A stretch of 64,000 bases of DNA from Cordilura impudica (Eukaryota > Arthropoda > Insecta > Diptera > Scathophagidae): assembly GCA_963682025.1 (NCBI GenBank), contig OY821517.1, positions 49,563,162 through 49,627,161 of the forward strand. Direction: 5' to 3'. This document shows positions 55,318-64,000 of the stretch, piece after piece. Made by a program: the position numbers and the translations under genes. A model generated the notes under the pieces. That model worked only from the letters and a program-made list of their open reading frames with translations, did no database searches and had not been told where the DNA came from. Every line of letters begins with the position of its first letter. Position 1 is the stretch's first letter.

Positions 55318-56928
55318 CTAATTTTTTAGTCCTTTCCACCTATCATCTAACATGGCTTTTCCTTCTTCAATTTGTTTTTGGAATACAAATATAAAAGAAA
55401 TTTTCTGAAAAAGGCGACGAGCCAGATCATAAAATTCTTCAGCGTTGTTAACTATGGCTTTCCGAGCTTTAACAGTAGTCCACACTGATCTTTTCACACT
55501 TCCTCCGAGTCCATCGATGGCTCCTTTGCCATGTGAAGTAGCAAAAAAATTCCATTCAAGGTGAGTAAATCCGTGCTTTGCTTTAAGAGCATTCATACTC
55601 TCAATTACATATCGGTTCTTGAACTGAGCGGCACAATTGTCGCTGAAGATACGTATAGATTTTATATTATTATTTATTGACTGAATGTACTGAAAAAATT
55701 TCGGCAGGAAAAAATGAACTGGCTTAAACGCTTACTATGACCACTGAGTGAAGTTTGTCAGTTGTCCAAATACAGTACGTAAAAAGCGTCACATGCCCAT
55801 GACACCAATGAGCTGATTGTATTTCGTCTTGATTAACTAATCCATAGTTTTTAGCAAAGTCAATTTGTACAATGGCTTCCTCGTTGGTCAAGTTTTCTTT
55901 TGCACTTTGAAAGTACTCGGACTGGACATTTTTAACTAAAAAATGCAGCTTAAATTTCGTATTGTTCTCACGTAGTTCAGTTAACGCTTCCCTAAACGGT
56001 TTGTTCACTACGATCTGTTTTGGTCTCTGATTCTCCAAAATCCAGATCTTCCATTCAACATTTGGATTAGAATCTAGAGTAGTATTCCAAATATTGGATT
56101 TTTTTTGCATTCATCGCAATCATTTGACATACAATTTTCATTATCGATATTACACGATACCTGATATAGTAGCTCTCGGTGTCGTTTGGAAAAATCTGTC
56201 ACATGTTTTGATATAGCAGTAAGAAGGTTAATATAATTTGAGTGTATTGTACATACACAAACATTATGAGGAGTTTCGTTGACTGGCAAAACGTAAGCAG
56301 GTCTTCCATTATAAAAAAGAGTCTTGCCAATTGATATTTCGGGGAAACTTATTTGAAATAGCTCGAAAGCTTCACGGACGCTCATAATCATCGTTTTCTT
56401 CTGGATTATTAATTTTTCTCCCGTACTTGTTTTTATTGATTTAGCATCTTTTATTCCAGGCATTTGTCTGCTAATATCATCCCTTTCATAAAAGCTACGA
56501 ATTTCTCCTTTGACTTCATCTATCGATTTAGGAGGCATCGTTTTAGGAGGATCGATGACAGCAACTTGAAATTCCGCAGCAATTTTTTTGACAACTTCAA
56601 CTGCTTTAGTAGGCATAGCGGGTAAATTACGCTTTTCTTTTGCTACTGCTTTTCCCAACGCACGAGAATTCTTATATGAATCACTTGTTCTTCCAATTTT
56701 TGCTTCTTTACGACGTTCTCTTGTCGCCCGCATTCTTTCTTTTGAACGCATTCTAGCCAGCATTGTTAACTCTTCATTTTCTTCCATATTTTTTTTTTTC
56801 ATAACTTCTCTACGTTGAAAATCACGAGCCCTTTCTCGACGGAGATGGTTTGCAAGAAGTTTAGGATTTTTCTTTAGTTTTCGCCTATATTTTTGAGAAG
56901 CAGTCTCCTTTTGCTGTTGTTCTGCCAT
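55318..56928 (-). pseudogene. Unclassified transposase-like protein B (RDDIS / HGKGA family)
   Basis: Minus-strand, ATG at 56928. First 284 codons: basic N-terminus (KYRRKLKKNPKLLANHLRRE, MRATRERRKEAK), ALGKAVAKEKRNLPAMPTKA, SFYERDDISRQMPGIKD, IIQKKTMIMSVREAFELF, IGKTLFYNGRPAYVLPV, PHNVCVCTIHSNYINLL, cysteines CNIDNENCMSNDCDEC. A frameshift in the A-run near 56100 leads to WKIWILENQRPKQ, IVQIDFAKNYGLVNQDEIQS (candidate first D), then a shift near 55715 leads to IRIFSDNCAAQFKNRYV (second D) and HLEWNFFATSHGKGAIDGLG, KRSVW. Only two frameshifts over about 540 residues. Same motif order as protein A but diverged nearly everywhere else, which argues for purifying selection on these blocks. Confidence 0.75.
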
Positions 56929-57471
56929 TTCATTTGATCTATTTACACAAAAAAGTAAAAAATTAACAATAAACTCTTATTAAATAGGAATCAGTAATTA
57001 TAAATAACATATGAAGTTATCCAAAACTTGATAAATAGAAAATATATGCCAAACAACAATATAATCGTAAGAGTCATAACTAACGTGACCATACGTTCCG
57101 TTTTGAACGGGACCGTCCCGTTTTCGGAGAAGGTCACACATGTATGTTAAAATACATCACAAGTCAGCTGATAAATAATTTCATCTAAAAAATATTTAAA
57201 ACGATTTAACCGAATTTCTTATGAATTTGGATGAATCAATTCATGGTACATAAACTTAAATTACTGTTCTTAAAAAGCAAAAAATAAAAAATTTAACCCC
57301 CTCTCAAAATAAGAATACGTTGCGTTTTACTTGTACGTCGCCCGTCAAACTAATAATCAAAATAAAACAAAAAAAACAAAAAACATTGCAAAAAATAGAA
57401 ATTGCTTGGTTAACCTGAAATGCAGTAATACAAAAATCATCTTTTTTTCTTTGTTGCAGAATATGAATAAA

Positions 57472-57836
57472 TCTATAATATTAATAGGCTAGGCGATTTC
57501 TTGTGACCGATGTTTTGTTCTACCGTTTTATCCCGATTTTGACCAAACGTATATTATTTGAAAGGAATTTCTTTTTAGCCGTTTTGCAGATTTACAGATT
57601 TTTAAATTTTGTCCTTTATTTTGAGTAAATTGCATTTAAAGTTGCTACTGACACATCCGTAAAATTATACATATACTATGTGTTTTATTAAATGTGTCAA
57701 TGTGTTTGTTAATGAGTTTGTTATCTTCATTCACAATAATAATAAACCATAAAAGTGTTGCTTTGTGAATTGGCTAAGTTGAAAAACAAAGCTGCCTAGA
57801 AATTACACTCGAATTTCGAGCGCTGGAATCTGCTAG
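57472..57836 (+). mobile_element. Helitron-like short element (copy 10)
   Basis: TCTATAATATTAATAGG start, intact CTCGAATTTCGAG palindrome, CTAG at 57833-57836. Flanked by an identical TATGAATAAA on both sides (57462-57471 and 57837-57846). Best-preserved copy with copies 1 and 8. Confidence 0.8.
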
Positions 57837-58296
57837 TATGAATAAATATATTACGAAACAAAAGAAACAAAAATAGAGTAATTGTTTTTTTTTTATAATG
57901 ATGTTTTTGTACTTAATCAAAGAGTTTTAATACAGAAGAGGCCAAAGTGCAGTACAGAACAAAAACTGACCTACCCAGGGATGGAAAATATGTTTTCTGT
58001 TATTGCACCAACCCGACAAACAAATTGTACTTTTTCGATCCTCACGGTACCAAAATTTTTACCGCTTTTTTTAAACAATTTTTTCATATTGAGTCAGATT
58101 TCCTTAGACACTAAAAGGACTTAAAAAAATTTAAATTGACGGGGTGAAACAAAATTTATCGTTAATTTTATATAGTCGTATAATTACCACAAAACCTTGA
58201 AAATTTTACTATAACTTTTATAAATGTCACATCTTTTTTTTTCTGTGTGTCCGGCTCCCTTGGATTCTTCAGCTGCTGTAGAAACTTGTAATGTAT

Positions 58297-58987
58297 AAAT
58301 TGCCAAAAAATTGAAGCAGCAAGTGAAATTAACAAATTAAAAGAGAATTTGTTTCAGAAAGAGACAACTCACTTTCTTCCATATTCAGTCCGTGGTTTAC
58401 TTGAAAAATTAAATGAAGATGGTTACACCGATATTGATGAGAATTTTGTAAAAATTAAGGCTAAAGAATTTTATAAAACTAGTCGAGAGTATTTAGAGCA
58501 ATGGACTGCTTATAACAAAGATTTAGAAAAACTTAATTGGGCAAATCTAACAGAAGTACCACGGTGGGAAGATGTTCAAAAAGTTCTAGATATATTCATC
58601 GAAAAAGAACATATCGATTGCAATATAAAAACAGAAGTATTCGATGAATATTCACTCCTATCTAAATACGTAACATTGCAGAAAATTGATGAATGGAATC
58701 AATAAAATATTTCTACGGAAAATCGTTTGGTGGAAGTATTTAAACATTTTAAAAGCAATTACCTAAACCATGCAAATTTTACAAATGCGCCGGTTGAACG
58801 TGTATTTTCTTTGATGAACAAGTTTCGGACCGAATATAAAGCTCAATTAACGGTATCAGTGCTTAAGGCTATGTTAATTATTAAAGCTAATATTAAAAAA
58901 TCCTGCCAAGAATTCCACAAATATTTGAAATCGTCACCTAAAATTTTGAAACAAATTTGTGCCTCTGAAAAATATAACAATGTATAA
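58297..58987 (+). pseudogene. hAT transposase, C-terminal part
   Basis: One frame with a single stop (about 58703-58705). Reads SEINKLKENLFQKETTHFLP, SVRGLLEKLNEDGYTDI, then VPRWEDVQKVLDIFI and the dimerisation-type ending NAPVERVFSLMNKFRTEYKA and LKAMLIIKANIKKSCQEFHK, SEKY. In hAT proteins this C-terminal helix-rich domain mediates oligomerisation. The catalytic D residues would lie upstream and are deleted. It differs from the hAT at 43685 and from the ZMYM1-like one at 27598. Confidence 0.8.
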
Positions 58988-59166
58988 ACAATATTTTTGT
59001 AGTGTAACTTAAAATAAATAATGCCACTCACTATGGACAAATAAAATATTATTATATTATCTATGAATTTCCATTTCATATAACCGAACCCATCAGAATT
59101 ATTCGATGTCCCGTTTTCAGGTAAAAAAAATATGGTCACTTTAGTCATAACTGTTGCACCCGCGAT

Positions 59167-59728
59167 TCTAATATTTTGATCGTGGGTGCAACTCATTTTA
59201 GTCAACTTTAATTTTAATTAAAATGACAACATACTGTCTAGTACGACTGGATCAAGTTTTCCTTTTATTTGTTCTTACTTCTACAAAGTTTCAAAAAATT
59301 ACCAATTTATTTCTTCAAGAAAAATAAACTTTCATTTCTTTTATATCGCGGGTGCAACTGACCAACAATGATTTCTTATTTAATCAATATTGTTAGAAAA
59401 ATAATAATAAGTATTTATTTATAAGGCAATAAACAAATGTTATGACTTCAATATTCATCAGTGAAATATAACCTCAAACCACCGGGTAATAGCGATTTCG
59501 TGGAAAATTTATCAAGTGTCGATGAATGGTTTGCATCAAGTCTTCAGGTGCCACCATGTCTGAGCGCGCCAAAAATTCAAATAATAACTTAAGTTCTTAG
59601 AAGTTTTTTTATTATTAAATTTATATCTTCCTCTTTGTATTAGTATAAAAAAAAGTAACAAATACTGTGATTTAAAAATTTATGTCAAAAATCGTCTCCC
59701 GCGGAATCGCCCATAAGTAGTTTTAAGT
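59167..59728. other. Unassigned DNA with two more GCGGGTGCAAC motifs
   Basis: Motifs at 59180-59192 (TCGTGGGTGCAAC) and 59346-59358. Otherwise no gene. If the unclassified element B extends here, its right end would be near 59358. Confidence 0.4.
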
Positions 59729-59866
59729 AATGGGTCCGCCATCTAACGTTTTTTTTAACTAGTGCTTATTTCGTGAATGGTAACACTTAGCTCATCTCTG
59801 ATTTTACAGATAATTAGTTTTATCCTTCCGCTGAACGAATATGGTTGTGTATACGCTTGAACAACG
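59729..59866 (+). pseudogene. Rosa-type mariner, 5' end fragment
   Basis: ATGGGTCCGCCATCTAACGT resembles the 5886 mariner end (AAGGGTCCGCCAAATAAC). An ATG at 59841 then opens MVVYTLEQR, a rosa-like transposase N-terminus, which stops abruptly at 59866. This is the portion that the element at 5886-6854 lacks. The break coincides with a CACAGTG heptamer, so a Transib insertion probably split it. Confidence 0.65.
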
Positions 59867-61520
59867 CACAGTGGCGCCATTTGAGTTTTTTCGTTGCAAA
59901 AATCATATCTTTTGAACCGAATAACATAATTGAACAGTTTAAACAGCATATGATAGATAACTGTTCAGCCTACGAAATGAGCGTTTGGAAAGGGTGCTAC
60001 GCTTTGTAGGGGCCTACTTATGGGTTATCAAAGTTAAAATTTGTAGAAAAATCAATTTTATGGTAACTAAAAAAAATTATTTTTACATTTTTAGATTGTT
60101 TTTATTTTTTTTCTTTAGAGTTTTATGTTTTAAATTATTACCCAACAAATTAAAAAAAAATTACTTCTTTTTTAAATTTATTTTTTCAATTTTCTGTAAA
60201 ATATTCATCACAATTCGTAAGAGAAGGTATATCTAAAAGACTAATCATTTCTAAACTATGATTATTTTCTAACTCACATGCGGCAGGGAAGAAATAAGTG
60301 GATCGGAAGATGCTGCCAACATGTTGAAGAGGTTCTCATTTTGCCTTACCCTTGATGCTTTGAATGTGTTCTGCAATCTATATTTTTTATAAAATTTGTT
60401 AAGAGACTCCTGTGCTTCTTCAGAAAGCTCTCCAATTGGCAATTATATCAATTATATCTTTGCCATGCGCCAATATTTTATGGACGGTCGGGGTCAACTT
60501 CTTCTGTGGATACATTTCTGCTAAAAGAGATGCAGTTTTCGATGCATATTCTCCATATTTTGTAGAATTGACATTTTCTTTGCAGTTTAAAACATTCAAG
60601 ATCATTCCCAATCTTTTCACGATTTGATTGTCAATACCAGTGATTCTAGTTACTGCCTCATTTTCAAAAAATCTCCTAGAAGTGTTTCCATCGTATGCGT
60701 TCTGCCGATTCCCTTGCAAACTTAAACATTATTGGTCGGCAATAACGCACTGATGACGGACGTGGATTTTTCCAGTGTAGGGAAACATCAGATTTTAGCC
60801 GCAAAGGAACAACAGATGCCATAAACATATTTCCGTCCGATATTGTAGCGTCATCGGAAGATATCCTTTGCTTATAAACGCTTTGTCCGGATGATCCATC
60901 GCAGCCCCATTTGCTGATCAATGTCAGTTTCTTAGGAAGAATTCTCACCTCATTTTCAGGAAGACTCTCCAACAACCGTTTTGCTGTATGGCCCATGAGA
61001 TCCTGCAGATTGGCTTTCACAGAGACTTCCGTAAACTCCGTATGCAGTGGTCGTGAATTTATTTTGGCTTGCGTAATATGCTTGTATCCTGGTAAAACGT
61101 CAGCCCCGTGTCGCATCAAGGATGCCCGTAGTATCTCCTTAATCCTTTTTAGTCGCAGTGGGCTTGCATCAGCAACAGATTTTGTAATCTACGACCTAAC
61201 TCTTTCACTATCCTTTGAACACTCCTCAATACTTTTTTTTGGCCTTCCTTTTGCTCCTCTGGTTGATGTGGTGGGTTTATCTACTGCCAATATATCCAGG
61301 ATGGTGTCTTCATTAAGCCAGTCCTCGTATTTGGAGTTGAAGTTCTGAATGGTTCGATTAGATTTCACCCATTTTGCCTTAATATTTGCATATATCAGAT
61401 AAAAATTATTTTTTATAATTTCGCTTCTCTCAATATTTCCGTATAAGCTATCAAGTTCTTCTAAAGCAGCTTCCGTGAAAAACTTTGGTGTGGTCGACCT
61501 TCTGAATAGTTCAAATAATT
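59867..61520 (-). mobile_element. Transib element, internally deleted, one end visible
   Basis: CACAGTGGCGCCATTTGAG at 59867 fits the Transib terminal heptamer (CACWRTG, the relative of the RAG recombination-signal heptamer). It lies on the 3' side of a minus-strand Transib transposase gene. The opposite end was not found between 61500 and 62068, so it is truncated or diverged; a 5-bp target duplication therefore could not be tested. Confidence 0.65.
60269..61500 (-). pseudogene. Transib transposase (RAG1-related), central domain deleted
   Basis: DDE recombinase whose family gave rise to RAG1. N-terminal part: TPKFFTEAALEELDSLY, STRGAKGRPKKSIEECSKDS with a TAG soon after. Then KWGCDGSSGQSVYKQR (first catalytic D, about 60900), MASVVPLRLKSD, WKNPRPSSVRYCRPIMFKFA. 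At about 60715 the frame jumps directly to DGNTSRRFFENEAVTRITGI, and then YGEYASKTASLLAEMYPQKK, LTPTVHKILAHGKDII, and after a stop and shift IGELSEEAQESLNKFYKKYR, SSDPLISSLPHV. The region carrying the second aspartate and its zinc-binding insert is missing. An inactivated copy. Confidence 0.85.
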
Positions 61521-62068
61521 TTAAATTTTAAATTTTAATTGTTTGCGCCAACTTTCAGTCGTAGACTAATCCAGGCATTATGCTTATTTTGCAATATATA
61601 GGCTTATGCTACCATGCCTAAAAATTTAGCTGTTCCCTGCATACATATGGATTTAGGCTGAATTATGCAATTTTGATATTATGCTCGTGTCTAAATAAGA
61701 TTTGTGCCTACCTGAAGGACCATAAGTCAATATTGTTCTTGACCATTTGTACTCCAAAGTAATTTTTAAGTGAGGTGCGTACCTGCGAATTGCAATGAGT
61801 AGTTTTTTGTGCATCCTGTGTCTGTAACAGAATATTGGGAGTAGACTTTGGCAGAGGCTCACAGGTAGACAACCGACTTAAAATGCAATTTTCAAACTAT
61901 TAGATCAAACTACTGTCAGTCAAAACATGTAAGGGATGCACGCCATACAATTTCTGCAACCATGTCTTTTTAACCTTTTTTACCTCTAGAAGCCAAACGG
62001 GCACGTACGGGCAGATAAAACCTTTTGAATTATGTAAAGAAATAATCAAAGAACATTTTTTGCAAATA
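61521..62068. other. Unassigned DNA between Transib and Tigger
   Basis: No gene, end or array seen. TA at 62067-62068 borders the Tigger end. Confidence 0.4.
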
Positions 62069-64000
62069 CAGTGAACTCGCGATAATGTGAACTAATAAAA
62101 ACCAAGGTAGTTCACATTATCGAATTTGTTCACATTTTCGATTGTAAAAATATGTAGCGCCATAATGTGTTTTTTTCCTTAAAAAAGTCTAAAAAAAAAT
62201 TAAAACTCTTGCTAATTGTAACATAACATATAATTTATTGCAAACTTAACGATTTTTTATTTGAAATTCACTTTTTATATAAAATATTTACTAAAAATAA
62301 ATAAAAAATAAAATTTAATACTTCAACTCATTGTACAGATATTATCAATACAATAAATAAATATTTTAGTTAAGGAAATAATCGGTTATAATTTTTTGAG
62401 TTTTTTTTTGTTCTAATAACTTATTAATTGCTGCATCCTTTAATTTCTTCAGAACTTTTATATCTATCTGGTCGATCAATTCAGACTCAGCCCACTGCAG
62501 TGCTTTATTAAAAATTTCGACAGCTTCCTTTGGTTTTATTTTGTTTTGGGTCTCTTCAATATCACATTCATCATCATCGGATATTTCGTCATTTTCATTA
62601 AATAGCGTTATGTCTTCACATGGGTTATTATTCCATTCCTGGATGTTTGTCGCAGTACATACCTCCTATGATAAAGATATTTTTTTTAAATATATTTTAT
62701 ACATCAGGAACTGTTAAAATACGTACCTGTGGGAACAATGTATGAAAAAGATCGGCAGCGTTTTCTTCCAAAACTATAATCTCCGATTGCCATCTATCTC
62801 TTAAAACACTTAAAGGGACATTGTATTCAGGATCATCATCGTCATTAACCATATCCAGTATATTTTTCCAGCATTTAGCCAAGGTTTCATTTCCCACTCG
62901 ATCCCAGGCTGCTTCTAAAAGATTAATTGCCTCTTTTAATGTAAGTAGTTTCATTGCTTCCAGCCAACTCATCTCCTTCGCTATTATTGTTGCCAGAAGA
63001 CTATTTCTATAATGGAGTTTTGTGATTCTAATAGCATTCTGATCCATTGGCTGTATTAAAGGAGTTATGTTTGGTGGCATGAACATCGCTTGTATGGAAC
63101 CATCCTCGGATTTGAGTTCTGATTCAGGTGGATGAGACGGAGCATTATCTAATAACAACAAAGCTTTTACTGGCAATCCCTTTTTCGTTAAAAAATCTGT
63201 AACCTGAAAGAGAAAAATAAAATGTCAACCTGAATAATTTGCCGCATTGGAGTTTACTTACCTCGGGAATAAAACAGTAGTGAAACCAATCTTTAAAAAT
63301 TGTAGAAGTCATCCAAGCAGACTTTGAGTTTTTGTAGTGCACTGGGCAGATGAAATTTTTAAAGCTGCGGGGATTCTTAGACTTCCCTATAACAAGAAGT
63401 TTGGTTTTATGGGATCCAGATGCGTTTGCACAACAAAGAAATGTAACTCTTTGTTTCTCCATCTTCGCACCTGGTGCGTTTTTTTCCAATGATGTTACAT
63501 ACGTCTTTTGAGGAAGAAGTTTCCAAAATAAGCCTGACTCATCTGCATTGTAAAGCTGATCATTTGATAAACCAAGTTCATCTATCTTTGCTTTTAGCTT
63601 CAATTTAAAAGGATCTACCAGCTGAGGTTGCGCTGAAAGCTTTTCTCCGCTAATCTGTAAAAGTCGGACTCCGTATCTCCGTTTGAATTTTTGAAGCCAC
63701 CCATCGCTGGCATTGAAGTCGTGTCCATTTTCATTTAAATTAGAATGTAGCTGTTTTGCTTTTTCTTTCAGCATTAATCCACTTATCGGAAGGTTTTTAT
63801 TTCTCATGTTAACAAACCACTTGTATAGAGATTTTTCCATCATTGGAAGCTCTGAAGATCGCAGCGTTTTACGTTTCCCTGGTCCATAATATGTGTTGTT
63901 AACACACTTATAAATTTTATTCTTCTTATTGCGTATCGAACAAATGGTAGATTTCCCAACATTATATTTTACACTTAGTGCTGTAACACTTGATCCTTTT
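62069..64000 (-). mobile_element. pogo/Tigger element, 3' end and most of transposase, continues past window
   Basis: CAGTGAACTCGCGATAATGT begins at 62069 after a TA, matching the CAG start and TA duplication of pogo-type elements. Just inside, GTTCACATTATCG (about 62109-62121) and TTGTTCACATTTTCG (62128-62142) repeat the terminal word in inverted orientation: subterminal repeats. The transposase (62366-64000, minus strand) shows no stop or frameshift once two introns are removed, so the element may be autonomous. Its other end lies beyond 64000. Confidence 0.85.
62366..64000 (-). CDS. pogo/Tigger transposase (CENP-B/Jerky-like), intact as far as visible, three exons
   Basis: DDE transposase with a CENP-B-type DNA-binding N-terminus. 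Exons (minus strand): 64000-63262, 63203-62727, 62665-62366, stop TAA at 62366-62368. Introns of 58 bp (63204-63261, GTAAGT..TTTCAG) and 61 bp (62666-62726, GTACGT..TCATAG) are both phase 0. Visible product is at least 504 residues with no disruption. Residues about 1-30: helix-turn-helix LSVKYNVGKSTICSIRNKK. CENP-B-like second helix domain: about 55-115 (YKWFVNMRNKNLPISG..WLQKFKRRYGV). Core: QLYNADESGLFWK (first D), ALLLLDNAPSHP (second D), MPPNITPLIQPMDQ (third D), with 34 residues between the last two. C-terminus is acidic (NDDDDPEY; DDDECDIEE), as in pogo proteins. Start codon lies beyond the window. Confidence 0.92.

Larger units (their letters stand above)
57081..59143 (+). mobile_element. 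hAT element with TAACGTGACCATA ends and perfect GTCATAAC duplication
   Basis: Left end TAACGTGACCATACG followed by TTCCGTTTTGAACGGGAC; right end complement TAAAGTGACCATA followed by CCTGAAAACGGGACA. The octamer GTCATAAC flanks both sides (57073-57080, 59144-59151). Contains the C-terminal third of a hAT transposase (58297-58987) and a Helitron-like insertion (57472-57836). The N-terminal coding part is missing, so it is non-autonomous. Confidence 0.88.
51547..59166 (-). mobile_element. Unclassified DNA-transposon-like element B with nested insertions
   Basis: ATTCGCGGGTGCAACA (51547-51562) and the complement AATCGCGGGTGCAACA (ending 59166) are inverted and could be terminal repeats. More copies of TCGCGGGTGCAAC lie at 51678, 51865 (variant) and 51887, and outside the proposed right end at 59180 and 59346. 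Inside: a family B repeat (52125-55205), the transposase-like gene (55318-56928) and a hAT (57081-59143) whose target duplication is immediately next to the right motif. Extent is inferred. Confidence 0.45.

Noticed and set aside
60911..61348. 145-codon plus-strand frame in the Transib
   Set aside because: Antisense of the region with KWGCDGSSGQSVYKQR and the GRPKK N-terminal block.

Overview
The window is eukaryotic, repeat-dominated DNA, most likely from a higher fly (Diptera, Brachycera). The reasons are its strong A+T richness, canonical GT..AG introns of only 57-61 bp inside several transposase genes, a mariner of the DD41D (rosa) type, an I-clade LINE ending in TAA triplets, and many short interspersed repeats with TCCG/CGGA tracts. 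I found no convincing host gene, tRNA or rRNA. Almost everything that can be explained is mobile DNA, mostly decayed and often nested. The family labels A and B for interspersed repeats are mine.

Layout. 1-5 kb: family A repeats, a LINE reverse-transcriptase remnant split by a short Helitron-like element, microsatellites. 5-11.2 kb: a 754-bp inverted-repeat element, a rosa-type mariner with a scrambled 5' end, a dead Tc1-like gene, and a second mariner that sits in a repeat whose unoccupied paralogue lies nearby. 12.0-13.6 kb: a large TTAAAAA heptamer array. 13.8-23 kb: hAT, piggyBac, R1-like LINE and Tc1 remnants, four Helitron-like copies and a foldback. 23.3-25.95 kb: a tandem-repeat-filled Helitron. 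26-35.4 kb: families A and B, a ZMYM1-like hAT with recognisable ends, a LINE tail, a CACG-rich minisatellite, more Helitron-like copies and a 360-bp MITE. 35.6-40.8 kb: an I-clade LINE (gag zinc knuckles, endonuclease, RT, RNase H, C-terminal CCHC) broken by a 595-bp TTA-flanked element and a 76-bp tandem-repeat insertion.

41.4-59.2 kb holds the most interesting material. Two divergent copies of a transposase-like protein that I cannot place in a named superfamily (41.9-43.5 kb plus strand; 55.3-56.9 kb minus strand) share an ordered set of motifs: an RDDIS..PG.KD block, an IDFAKNY aspartate, an FSD(G/N)C..QFKN aspartate and an ATSHGKGA block. Each is flanked by clusters of its own short repeated motif (TAACGTCACGTCA around the first, TCGCGGGTGCAAC around the second), and each has been hit by a hAT element with a perfect 8-bp target-site duplication. 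Between them lie a Helitron with a PIF1 helicase remnant and TC/CTAG ends, and a LINE fragment.

59.7-64 kb: a Transib (RAG1-related) element with its central catalytic domain deleted, apparently inserted in a mariner 5' end, and finally a pogo/Tigger element whose two-intron transposase has no visible lesion across at least 504 codons before the window ends.

The genes do not form a pathway. They record successive insertions, and several nestings give a relative order: rosa mariner before Transib; the I LINE before its TTA-flanked insert; family B before the 360-bp MITE; each unclassified element before its hAT; hAT before the Helitron-like copy inside it.
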